Of a stretch of 64,000 nucleotides of DNA, positions 33,959 through 43,544 are shown piece after piece (position 1 is the first letter of the stretch; each line of letters opens with the position of its first letter). Both the position numbers and the translations under genes were made by a program. Where the stretch lies: NCBI GenBank assembly GCA_963377175.1, contig CAUJNA010001024.1, positions 575,956 through 639,955 on the forward strand. Direction: 5' to 3'. This DNA comes from Effrenium voratum (lineage: Eukaryota; Sar; Dinophyceae; Suessiales; Symbiodiniaceae). Below the pieces are notes generated by a model. The model did no database searches, was not told the origin of the DNA, and worked only from the letters and a program-made list of their open reading frames with translations.

Positions 33959-36554
33959 GCTTCAGGCACGCGCTGTAGCAAAGCTCTCGGAAGAGGGAAT
34001 GCAGCTCTGCGGCATCGCTCCCCTGCGTTGACACTGCGAGGAGAAAGACCAAGTTCTCCCCGGAGCTGTTGCTCGTCAGAGGCCGTGTGGAATGGAACTT
34101 GTGGATCAAATGCTCTTGGGAAAAGTACAACAAGATCTTCTGCATCGTGGCATGGGCCTGCTCGAAAGACATTGGGGCTTTGGTGGGCGATGGTATCTGC
34201 TGGGAAGCCCTGTGATCCCAGTCGAGGTAGGCCCAGGAATTGCCAGCCGCAGCCACCAGGCCGGCCTTCCTCGCGTCTGCAATTGCCGCTTCCGAGGCCA
34301 CAAACTTGTTGTGCCGGGAGAGAAGCTCCTGGAGCAGCGCCTGCAGCAGAGTCTGGCGAAGAGACATGTTGAGCTCCTCGGGCTTTGACTCCTTGAGGCT
34401 CTTCCAACGCTGGCTGACCTGCAGGAGAGGGTTCAGGAGACTGTGCAAGCCCTTCTCGAGAAAGAGGACAAAGGAGGTGTCCGCCCTCACCTGCGCTATG
34501 ACATCCTCGTGCCGCGTGAGAATGCGCTGGACTGTCTGCAGAACCTGCGTCACACCGCGGCCGGAGGCAGCGTCCGGTCCCCAGTTCTGGTTGCCCCTGT
34601 CTCTGCGTTGGCCCTGCGGTCGGCCCTGCTGCCCACGTCCCTTGCCCCCCTTGCTCTCCGGCTTGGCCCATTTATGCCTGGGCTCGCCGTCCTTCTGTGC
34701 GGAAGTAGCGGTGAAGTCCTGGAGGTCGAGGCCCAAGGAGGGCATGATCGTGCCGAAGACTGACTGAAGCTCCTGTGCTGGGGTCTGGCAGGGCGGGATG
34801 AGTTTTGTGAGCAAAGCGGCTTGGAACAACACCGTGCACTGAGCCGCGTGCTTGGTGTGAGCAGGTAGCGCTCCACAAGCTACGCAGGGCTTGAACTTGC
34901 TGGCTCGACCCAGTGGCTCCCGGGAGCACATCGCAAGACAGTCGGAGCACATCGCAAGACAGTCATCTCGATGCGCCCAAACAGCTGGGTGCGCCATACG
35001 CACGTGTGTTTTGAGAGCACAGCGAGTTTGTGACACCCACTGGTGACACACCACGCAATGATGCCTAAGCTCAGCCCGGTACTGCTCAACAATGCTCAAC
35101 CAACCCTTTTCCCGCATCATGTCCTGCACCTCTTGCCGCTCTGAGAGCGGCTTGGTATGGGCAACCAACAGGTCTGCAGATGGCTCAGGGGCCCGCTTGA
35201 GTGCCTGACAGGGCTTTTTGAAGGCTGTCCATGTGCTGAAACGTGTCTGGCAGTGAGTGCAGATTGGCATGCCATCCACTGCGTGCAAGTGGGTGCGCAG
35301 CTGGCGCTGACACTGAAGCGATCGCATGTCTGGGTTCACTAATGACTGATGATGCATCTTGGCTACTTGATTAACAAAGTAGACACCACACTGCGGACAA
35401 GGCACTCCCGGGGTGTGATCCGAGAGTCGCACAAGAGCGGCACCAGCGGCGCTGCGCGGCTCTGGCGGGGACGCCTCCCGTCGCAACATGGCCCGGAGGT
35501 CGTGCAGCGTAGAAGCATGATGCAAGTGCACACTGTGCTCTATGAAGCCGGGTCTGCGCGGGCCACCTTGCACCAACTTGGCTAGCCTGGCCTCGACAGC
35601 ATGGACAGGGTCTTCCACCTGCAGCCTTGCCAACAGGGCACTGTTGGATTCAAGCGTCAAGTGCACCGGCGCCTTTGCAATGGCACGCAAGTGCCGCATT
35701 TCCACACGACGAAGCATGGTGGCAGCCTGCGGGGTCACACCCACTGCCAGCAACCCGTAAAGGAGTGAGCTCCTCACACAAGTCATGTACATGCGCACTC
35801 GGTGGAACAAGGAAAGGTGACGGCTGGAATGCAGGATTTTGTGAAGCTGGGCCCGCCTGGCCTGGGCTGCTTGAATGCGATATCGAGCAGAAGCCCCTTC
35901 GAAGTCACCGTAAGAAATCACAACCCCCAAGTAAACAAACTCACGAACCAAGGGTATTAGTAAGGGCTCCGTGGGCGCGCCTAGTTGCACATATTGCTTC
36001 CGTGCTTGCCTGACAAGATGCTGGCGCAGCCACGTGTCCGCGTAATACCCCCGCACAGCAAAAACGAGCGAGGATTTGTTGGGATTGGCCTTCATCCCCA
36101 CTTCCTTGAGTGCACGGAACAGTGCCTGCACACATTTGATGGCAAAGGACAGGTCGGCTGGTGTGTCGACAAGCCAAGCCCCGTGCAGGTCATCAGCAAA
36201 CACAGTGACTTGCCGGGCCAACCACTCCTCGCTGGTCTGTACGCCTAGCCTATGCAGAAAGTGAATTGAAAAGATCAACCAAAGGCTTGGGGCCACTGTG
36301 CAACCCTGTCGGACCCCTCGGCGCATGGGGATGTCAAATTCCTGGGAGCCATGCTTGATGTGATAGCGGCATTTCACATGCCACTCTAGCAGCCCAAAAA
36401 AACGCAGAGCATCAACCATGGCCTGGCGCGGAACCATGTCGAACGCAGCACTTAAGTCAACACTGAGCTGAAGGCCTCCGCAGAGTGGCAAAGTGTCCCT
36501 GCCAGCCCTTCTGTCGTGCACCGTGCGAGCCCCGTGCCTGAGGCGCTGACGCAC
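33888..36554 (-). pseudogene. Reverse transcriptase core, zinc fingers and helical region of the retrotransposon
   Basis: This is the longest frame in the window (888 codons). RT motifs: LSVDLSAAFD (residues 30-39), GVRQGCTVAPS (80-90), VTVFADDLHG (117-126; FADD instead of YADD), NPNKSSLVF (157-165) and the LINE-type thumb segment with LLYGLLA and RHLRAI. Zinc modules: CPQC (386-389) with HH at 401-402, CTHC (432-435), a C2H2 finger at 500-522 (CVVC...H...H) and CVAC (557-560). A 7-residue in-frame duplication (DCLAMCS, twice at 531-544) corresponds to a 21-base repeat at 34924-34965. A basic KGRGQQGRPQGQRR segment and long helices follow. The start drawn is only the first in-frame start-type codon after the nonsense stop at 36588-36590; the real protein began upstream. 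Confidence 0.85.
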
Positions 36555-36587
36555 AAGCTTGCTATGAGCGATGACCCGGCCGATGGC

Positions 36588-36986
36588 TTATGTGGTGCTG
36601 CGGCCTGGACAGTACGCAAATTGCGCGTAATGCTCCAGCCTGGCTTCAATGTACGGCTCAAGGCGTGCTTTCAAAGCCCCAGCGATGGCCTTTCCAGAGC
36701 ATTCCTGCAAGCCGATCGGACGCAAATCCTTGGGAAGACGGGTGCTTTTCCCGGGTTTTGGCAAGAGCGCAAGCCAGCAGTGTGTCCACTCGTCAGGCAA
36801 GTGAGCGCCCGGCTGACAGGCAGTGCTGGCAAGGAGGGCAAGGGGCACCTCCGCCGCACACGCTTTCCAAGCCGATGTGGGGGCAAAACCTGGTGGCACG
36901 GCCTTGCCAATCCTTAGCTTGCGTAAGGAGCCCTGAATTTCCTCAGGCGCTATGGCCACAGGCGCTGTCATGCATGGGGCACCCAC
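36588..36986 (-). pseudogene. Reverse transcriptase N-terminal part of the retrotransposon
   Basis: The frame reads WLALLPKPGK at residues 71-80 and LRPIGLQECSGKA at 88-100. These are RT motifs 0/1 of non-LTR elements (W..alipKpgk...RPIsLl....K). It is in the same frame as the RT core, separated only by the TAA at 36588-36590, so a single nonsense mutation breaks the RT between the fingers and the catalytic palm. A frameshift near 36990 precedes it. Confidence 0.8.
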
Positions 36987-37687
36987 TACCGTATCACCTT
37001 GCGAGAAAACCTCTTCGAAGTGCGCCTGATAGCCGCGGCTTCCTGCCCCGGGGACAAGAGGTCGCCCTGCGCAGTGCGAATGTGCATCTTGATTCGCCGG
37101 GTCCTGGGGGCAAGCGCTTTGACAACGCTGAAAAGCTCATGGGTGTCATGCCTGCTAGCTGCAAGCTCGGCACGCTCAAGTTGCTCATGCAGAAACTGCC
37201 GCCGGGCATTCTTTCCAGCTTGTCTGTGCTGCTTGCTATGGTGCTGAAAGCGGGCTGAAAGGCACCAAGCCTTGAAAACAACCGACAAGGTCACTGAGGC
37301 ACTTGTCCTGCCATGCTGCTTCATAAGCCTATATGCACGCCACATGTCTGATGCAGAGCTGACCGCCTCAGGTCGTTGCCAGGCTCGTAGATGATTGGCG
37401 CGAGGCGCGGTAGGAAACACTTGCAGGCAGGCTTGCAACAGAACCTGGTTCAAGGCCGCAACAGTCTGAGGCTGCTGCTGCACTAGGAGCCCTGCGACTG
37501 TGGCACGCAGAGGCTCAAGCATCCGCAGGTCATTCTTCCTGACCGCAGCATCCAGCATCCGGGCTGCGTAGGGCTTTTGGAAAGGGGCCCGACCTTTAGC
37601 CTGAACGAGCGCTGCGTTAAGGGGAACACTTGCAAAGATTGCTCGGTGCTTACCACCTTGGCGCCATGGCGAGAAGTCCAGGTCCAA
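36986..37687 (-). pseudogene. End of APE endonuclease and linker of the retrotransposon
   Basis: Residues 13-23 read KHRAIFASVPL, the terminal catalytic His box of APE endonucleases (SDHxxi/v). The next ~200 residues are helical and basic, with no family signal, typical of the linker before RT. It is in another frame from the endonuclease body, implying a frameshift near 37690. Confidence 0.7.
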
Positions 37688-38343
37688 ACATATTCGGGGG
37701 CATCTGGCAACAGGATCTCATAAAGCCTGACCGCTACGAAGTCAATTTGTGTACCCCCTCCATCGCGCACAAAGGTATGGGCACGGCCGCCCCTGGCCTT
37801 CTGCCACGTGTTAAGGAGGCACAGGTCATTCTGACAGACTACTCCGACAAAAGAGTCAACATCTGGCGGGGTGTAAATGGGAACCGGCACCCCCGTTCCA
37901 ACATGCTTACCTGTGGCCCTTGCCGGTGTATTCATGTCTCCCATGAGGCACAGACCGTGCCGAACAGGTATGGCCTGAAGCAGGGCATGCAATTTTTCCC
38001 AGAATTGGCGCCGCTTGGCTTCCACTTGTTTCTGCTGAGAATCGAAGCTCCAAGCCCATTGGTAAGCATTCACAAGGTGGAGTTGGGACTCTTGCCGTCC
38101 CTGCCCGCTGTGCAAGCACACCTGTAGGAGCCTCCCCGGAATAACAGCCCTGAAGCGAATTTGGGCCTCTGTGGCAATTCTAGCAGACACAAAGATGGCC
38201 ACTCCTGCAAAGCGATGCTGGGGGTCGGCCGAGGACACAACATGCCAGCCGGTGTCTGACCATGATGCTTCCGCCCCCGGCCTAACCCGTGATGGGTTTC
38301 CTGCAAAGCCACGATGTCCGCTTGGTCCTGCTCCTGCAGCCAC
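37483..38343 (-). pseudogene. APE-type endonuclease body of the retrotransposon
   Basis: Residues 133-140 include MGDMNTP (APE GDFNxP motif) and 199-206 read QIDFVAVR (IDYIxxx motif); FAGVAIFVSARI at 45-56 is the conserved GVaixv strand. These enzymes nick target DNA to prime reverse transcription. The N-terminal metal-binding motif is in another frame (38585-38070), so a frameshift lies near 38300. Confidence 0.8.
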
Positions 38344-38585
38344 TGACGAAAGATGTCATACGTGGCTGTGCACAATCCCCCCACATTGACAGTCAAGATG
38401 CGGAGTCTGGCCTTGTGCGGCGGGCGACCTGGCGGGCCACGTGGCCCTGGCAGAGTCGGCAATGGAATGGCCTGCTGCCTCTTGATGGTGCCTAAGGATT
38501 CCGTCATCCAGCGTCCTTTCAAGTAGGTGCCTCCAAGGAGGCTGTGTTCCGCACGTCGCCTGGCGCGGCGATATGCGCGCTCCAT
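38070..38585 (-). pseudogene. APE endonuclease N-terminal part of the retrotransposon
   Basis: Residues 61-70 read RILTVNVGGL and ADIVALQETHHG follows at about 88-99, the first two APE motifs (lxvxxxNvxGL and DivxlQEtH). The frame before it (MERAYRRARRRAEHSL) is basic. The frame after about 38290 no longer resembles an endonuclease and is probably out of frame. Confidence 0.8.
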
Positions 38586-39058
38586 GTGGGAGCTGGGTTC
38601 TGGACACGGCCGTGGCTATGTCCGCCGCCACGTGGCTTCGCCCCTTCAGGTGAAGGAGCTCCCGATGCACCCGTGGCTGGTGCATCAACCCTCACGCCAA
38701 CGGGCTCAAAATGAATGCCAAACTGCTGTGTGGGTACAGAGGCTGCTGCCTGTGGGACATGCTGGGCGAACAATAATGCAAACAACAGCACAAATCCGCG
38801 GCTACAGCGTGGCATCATGTGATTGTGCCCGCCCCTGGACTTGGGACCAGGGCGAGTGCTTCTAGGCCTGTGGTCGCCATGACCTTTCAGGCGCAACGGC
38901 AAATCTACCGTGCGCAACGAAAGGGTAGTTTGATAGAGGCTGGCAAGCGGCTGTGTCACACACAAAAGTCTGATTCCGCACACCGCTGCAAGGACAAGCA
39001 TGCTCATCTCTGCAGCGAACGCAAGCCGCCTGTCACTGCCGCATATTGCCGCGTCCAT
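38519..39058 (-). pseudogene. Upstream frame of the retrotransposon, unrecognised
   Basis: A 179-codon frame rich in Pro, Ala, Gly and Arg, overlapping the endonuclease frame by about 66 bases in another frame. It holds an LFALLFAQHVPQAAA hydrophobic stretch. It could be an ORF1-like region or 5' part of the single protein. No zinc knuckle or coiled coil was seen. Confidence 0.35.
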
Positions 39059-39339
39059 GGCGGCATCACCCTACCCTTACCACCCTAGACTACCCAGCCC
39101 TCTGAGGTCGGGACATGGCCTGAGCACTCGTGGCGCTTTAAATTTTGGGAGCTCAGAATTTCCAGTTTCTGAATCAAGCAATTTGCACAGTAGCCACTTT
39201 GTAGCGCGCATTGTGTGTTATTTCACACCATGATTCAGGCTAACCCTTCATTGGTGGTTACCTGGTTCAGATTGGTGGCTGAGTTTGGACCTTGTTCTTG
39301 AGGGCAAATGGAAAACCTGGAACTCCAAAGCACCACGCT

Positions 39340-39471
39340 CAATACTGTGGATGAAACAAATCTTGCACCACTTCGAAACCATGGGAAGCCATTGTTTCTT
39401 GGTATTTGCGGGGGAATCATCATTTCAGGAATTCTTAGGTGGTGCAGGATTTTGTCCATCCACAGTAGAGA
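39340..39471 (+). mobile_element. Family D element with terminal inverted repeats and TA flanks
   Basis: The left end CTGTGGATGAAACAAATCTT plus GCACCAC is the inverse of the right end GTGGTGCAGGATTTTGTCC plus ATCCACAG. The element is flanked by TA on both sides (AATA|CTG ... CAG|TAGA), as in TA-target DNA transposons. The interior has GGTATTTGCGGGGGAATCA, also found in the copy at 13813-13999. Confidence 0.75.
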
Positions 39472-40137
39472 AACTGCAGAAACCGAATGGATCAAAGACT
39501 CGCAGGTGCTCCTGCGGCGCTTTCAGCAAGTCTCCCACTGGGCCAGCTCTGTGCGGAGCTCGGGAAGGAACTGACGGGTTTTCGGGTGAGACTCCTGATG
39601 GGAACGTGGGGCAATGTTGAGCCGTCAAAAGAAGAGTTGTTTTCCACGACCTGTCAACTTCCATGAGTAGTGGAAGGAGTTGCTGGTGGAATTAGATTTG
39701 TTTGGAATGAAGGGATGGTTGGTTGCAGCTACGATAGCCCTGGACCTTGAACTGATTGATCGATTCTGCCCGAAAGAGCACAAGTGGTGGCAAGCCAAAG
39801 TCCCATAGCAAGATTCTTTGCACGCGGCTCTCGCCGGAGCCCAGTCGATAGCTCACGCCCAGTTTCATTTGACGAAGCCATGGTACCTGCAATGAGCTGT
39901 GCCCCCTTGGGGCCGGTGGGGGCAAAGCAAGGAGCCCCGAATCGAAGGGTTTGGGTTTCTAGCAGCGCCGTCATTTCTCCGTTGGCCATTGGAACATGGT
40001 GGGGCCCGTCAACTTTCAGGGACCGCAAAACGATGAGTTGCTGTGTTTTGGCGCGGGCAGGCTGGTTTCTTCCCATACGTGTAGCATTTGCCTACATCGA
40101 AGAACATCGTCTCTGCGAACTTGGGTATAAATGCTAC

Positions 40138-40236
40138 ATGGCTGTGTCCTTTTTTGGGGGCGGGGGGGGGGCCTCCGGTGTCCTGTTGGTTTCCCTTTAA
40201 AAACCCTCCAACAAAACAGGCACCCTCAAAAAAGAT
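40138..40236 (+). mobile_element. Introner-like element, family B
   Basis: GGCTGTGTCCTTTTTTGGGG at the left, inverse CACCCTCAAAAAAGATTGAT at the right, and a central GGTTTCCCTTTAAAAACC. A run of G interrupts the left half. Confidence 0.6.
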
Positions 40237-40928
40237 TGATCGATTGATCCTCGCTAAGCCCCCTGGGGGGCTTCCCAGGTGCTTAAGATCCGCGAGGAGT
40301 TCCGCAGGGGCCTCCGCATCGGCTCGCGGGCAGATATCTTTGAGGAGTTGCAATTTGGGTGCCGTTCGGCTCCTCTTGGGTTCCTTTGATTTTTGTGGCG
40401 AGTGTTTTGGGTGAACTTTTGTGTGGCATCAATTGCCAAGGATGGTTGGTTGATTTGAAGATGGGCTTCTGTGCCAAGTGATGAGCGAATGCCTTTTCTA
40501 GCTCCCTATCACATTTGGTGTCTTTGATCATCGCCACTTGAGTCTTCGTCGGAAAGGGCGAGCAGGCTTCTCCGGATTCCGCATTCGACACTGGTTGTTT
40601 AGCTTCAGAATGCAATGGATACTGCGAATCATTCCCGCGACCCGGTTCGTACCTCGCGGATGTTGCGCCATTGACTCCCAGAGACACGATGCTCAAATCG
40701 CGCAGTGTGCCAGATTTCGATTTGTGTAGATCCTTGTGATGGATCTGACCTGGTTTTGGTTGTCCTTGATGACCGCAAAGCATGTCCAAACCTGGTAGAG
40801 ACTTGTCAATGAAACCTCTTCCGCGGGGTCTTCTGAATAGCTTCTGCAGAGTCAACAATGTTCTTGCCATTTCATTTCATGCCATTTCCAAGAGCCTGTT
40901 CATGATGTACACTTCTCCCCTTGTTCAG

Positions 40929-41100
40929 TTTTGAGAACTCTTCCATGACGTTCGCGCAATTCGACACCCTCAACCCACAGCTGCTTGACTCTGTCATGCT
41001 GCAAGGCAACGCCGAAGTGGAGCGGGCGCGGCAAGCAGCGCGGCAAGCGGAGCTCTTGGCCAGTGAAGCGAAGAAGGGCGACAACCACGACAAAAACAAA
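40929..41100 (+). CDS. Candidate exon, coiled-coil-like
   Basis: The frame reads MTFAQFDTLNPQLLDSVMLQ and then AEVERARQAARQAELLAS and KKGDNHDKNK. The acceptor is CTTGTTCAG|T (not G); a second possible acceptor is CCACAG|C at 40981. The donor is ACAAA|GTCCGG; if unspliced, the frame stops at 41140-41142. Composition suggests an alpha-helical, charged segment like the exons at 29990-31338, so it could belong to the same gene with the retrotransposon in an intron. Confidence 0.5.
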
Positions 41101-41484
41101 GTCCGGGCGCGCCTGGCGTGGTTACTGGGCTCGTTGACGTGAATCTCTAATCGATGAAGGCTTGGATATAAGTTTGATTCATTGTCAGGGTTTGCCTTGG
41201 GTTAGCTCGTTTTCGGCTATTGTCAGCAGTTGTCACATGTTCATATCCAGCAAGTCTTGCTTTGCGAGCCAAATGCCAGGGGAGGGGTAGGGGGGTTGAC
41301 TTGGATCATCGCAGGTGCGGTCAGATTCAGAGCCTGTTCCAGTTCTCGCAGCTTCGTGATGTCGTGCGAGTCTAGAGTGGATCTCTGGAACTGCGTTTTG
41401 GGCAAGGGCCACTCGAGCATGTTGGAGGTGGCGGCATGTGTTGCTGTGGCTTGCTTTGCCTTAGCGCCAATGCGTTTCTCATCA

Positions 41485-41605
41485 CTTGGTGGTTCCCAGC
41501 CATCCCCTTAGCTGTTTAGCCTTTTAGTGTTTAGTGGGAATTTCCATTTATCCATTTAACCCACTAAAAGTTAAACTTTTAGCGGGGGATCTGAGGACAG
41601 CCCAG
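41485..41605 (+). mobile_element. Introner-like element, family A (best copy)
   Basis: It starts CTTGGTGGTTCCCAGCCATC, has CTTTTAGTGTTTAGTGGG with inverse CCCACTAAAAG, then TTAAACTTTTAGCGGGGGAT, and ends CTGAGGACAGCCCAG directly before a coding-like stretch. The hairpin TTTAGTGGG/CCCACTAAA is intact. Confidence 0.8.
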
Positions 41606-41690
41606 ATTTCTTTTGACAATCGCTTTGCTCGCGAACGGCGCGGATCATGCTCTTCACTCTGGAGGGCTGACCTGATCAGGATTCAGTACT
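41606..41690 (+). CDS. Candidate exon directly after a family A element
   Basis: It reads ISFDNRFARERRGSCSSLWR and continues ADLIRIQ. The acceptor is the element's own GCCCAG. The donor is not clear; the frame stops at 41725. The exon start ATTTC resembles that of the VPS35 exon after another family-A copy (58564). Confidence 0.4.
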
Positions 41691-41949
41691 CTCCATCCCG
41701 GAAGCGAGCATGGGGAGGACCATAAAAGAACAAAACAGTTGAAGGTCGGCAGGACTAGCATATACACTCTAACACAGCTCCTCATACTATATTGTTGCTC
41801 CCCCAAAGGTGTTGTGTGTGTGAGATGTTGGTGCAACTATGTGCAAATTATGCCTTGTTGTAGTCACAATTGCGTGATGTGCAACTTCATGTGGTTTGTA
41901 TATGCGAGAGCCTCAAAGTGGTAACAGAAACGGGGCACACTCCGCGTGG

Positions 41950-42045
41950 CAGACTGTGGGCCTCACCTCCAAGATGAAGACCTATGTGCGGACCAGATAC
42001 AAGGCAGGGCCTTACATTCACGTGGTCCAGGCGTCAGCCAAGTAA
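41950..42045 (+). CDS. Candidate terminal exon with TAA stop
   Basis: It reads TVGLTSKMKTYVRTRYKAGP then YIHVVQASAK and stops TAA at 42043-42045. The upstream AG is GTGGCAG|A. Codon pattern and GC content stand out against the flanks. No family recognised. If real, it ends a + strand gene just before the giant microsatellite. Confidence 0.45.
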   Translation, partial: QTVGLTSKMKTYVRTRYKAGPYIHVVQASAK

Positions 42046-42179
42046 CGAGCAGCCAAGACGCTAGTGGCAACTAAGACATGCATGCCCGCATGCAGCATAC
42101 ATACACACATGCATCAGGCGTGCGTGCGTGGGTGCGTGCATACATAGATGCATATACATTAGTACATGCATGCATGCAT

Positions 42180-42471
42180 GCATGCAATCATACATACATA
42201 CATACATACATACATACATACATACATACATACATACATACATACATACATACATACATACATACATACATACATACATACATACATACATACATACATA
42301 CATACATACATACATACATACATACATACATACATACATACATACATACATACATACATACATACATACATACATACATACATACATACATACATACATA
42401 CATACATACATACATACATACATACATACATACATACATACATACATACATACATACATACATACATACAT

Positions 42472-42504
<33 letters not shown>

Positions 42505-42575
42505 TACATACATACATACATACATACATACATACATACATACATACATACATACATACATACATACGTACAGGC
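42180..42575. repeat. CATA microsatellite, about 390 bp
   Basis: Nearly perfect CATA units with one CA interruption at about 42487-42504. All six frames are open, giving false frames up to 294 codons of THTYIHTYI or VCMYVCMY type. Confidence 0.97.
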
Positions 42576-42960
42576 ACACCCCCAAGCCAAACAGACAGAC
42601 ATACAGATGCCTACAGACATACAGATGCCTACAGACATACAGATGCCTACAGACATACAGATGCCTACAGACATACAGATGCCTACAGATGCCTACAGAT
42701 GCCTACAGACATACAGACATACAGACATACAGACATACAGACATACAGACATACATACACACGCACACGCCCACACATACACACATACGAACATATAACT
42801 ACATACCTGCCCACCTACCTACCTGGCTACCCACCTACCTACGTACCTACATCTCTACATACCTACATCCCTACACGGTTACATGCCTACATACCTGCTT
42901 ACCCACCTACCTACCTAGCTGCCTACATGTCTACATGCCTGCCTACCGACGTACCTGCAT
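42576..42960. repeat. Compound minisatellite derived from the CATA array
   Basis: ACAGACATACAGATGCCT (18 bp) is repeated about five times, then ACAGATGCCT (10 bp) three times, then ACAGACAT (8 bp) about six times, then CTAC/CCTA-rich units to 42960. The units nest within one another, suggesting stepwise slippage. Confidence 0.9.
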
Positions 42961-43544
42961 GAGTTAGCATCAAAATTACCGCCATGTACTTTATACGGGA
43001 GTGTTTCATGCATTTTTTTGTTCGAAACAAGACACGGGAAGTCCAAACAACGAGACCCCTTAAGCATGTTGGCATTGGTTGTAAGTAACAATGTCTTATC
43101 ATGTGTGTGTTTTCCTAGAGCGTGTGTTCTTTGTTTGCTTGGTCAAGACTTGCAACTAGGCCCTTCCATTGCAAGGGTTGCAGGGCAGACCCACACAAGT
43201 AACCTTGCATTTGTGCTGCTGGGAGTGCTTTCAACCTGTTGCAACGTTCTTGGGGGATCAAAAAGGAACCTCAAAGAAACACTGCTATTTGGCATTTGGA
43301 GTACCGGCTGCGTGTAGGCATTGGCCCAAGACTTTTTCGCACCTTTCGCCACGTCCACTTGGCTAGTCGAAACCCATGTGCGGCTGTCGGGAGCGTCAGC
43401 TGGTGATTCTTACCGAATCTCTTGGCAGCAAAATTGCAAATTTGAGAGGTTACAGTTGGCTATGATGGGAGGCGTTTTGTGCAAGCCATATTGTCGCGCT
43501 AAGCACGTCTGTCCCATTGAGGCAACTGGATTTCCCCAGGAGGA
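42961..43544. other. No gene recognised
   Basis: Frames are short with no domain or convincing splice pairs. No repeat family found. Confidence 0.5.

Larger units (their letters stand above)
32880..39100 (-). mobile_element. Decayed LINE (non-LTR) retrotransposon with APE endonuclease, RT, zinc fingers and USP-like domain
   Basis: Read on the minus strand, the order is: an upstream proline/alanine-rich frame (39058-38519), APE-type endonuclease (about 38400-37640), a linker, reverse transcriptase (about 36986 to about 36030), zinc-finger modules (about 35400-34850), a basic RG-rich then helical region, and a ubiquitin-specific-protease-like module (about 33860-33290). No LTR, integrase or RNase H was seen. 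The coding path crosses all three frames and one in-frame stop, so this copy is dead or carries sequencing errors. A GA run follows the last frame (CT run at 32901-32918 on the plus strand) and may be its 3' tail. No target-site duplication was found, so both ends are approximate. It is antisense to the neighbouring gene exons. Confidence 0.8.

Noticed and set aside
33871..34671. 266-codon minus frame overlapping the 888-codon RT frame
   Set aside because: A shadow in another frame of the same strand, without motifs; the RT frame has the domain signal.
34028..37258. Long plus-strand frames across 34-37 kb (up to 222 codons)
   Set aside because: Antisense shadows of the GC-rich minus-strand retrotransposon frames, which carry the RT and zinc motifs.
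32880..39100. Target-site duplication and exact ends of the retrotransposon
   Set aside because: No convincing matching flanks were found, so the boundaries are given as approximate.
42590..42760. CRISPR-like regular repeat spacing (18-bp units)
   Set aside because: The units are contiguous without unique spacers; it is a minisatellite in eukaryotic DNA.
42061..42967. Open frames of up to 294 codons on both strands (THTYIHTYI, VCMYVCMY)
   Set aside because: They are translations of the CATA microsatellite, open in every frame because the 4-base unit contains no stop.
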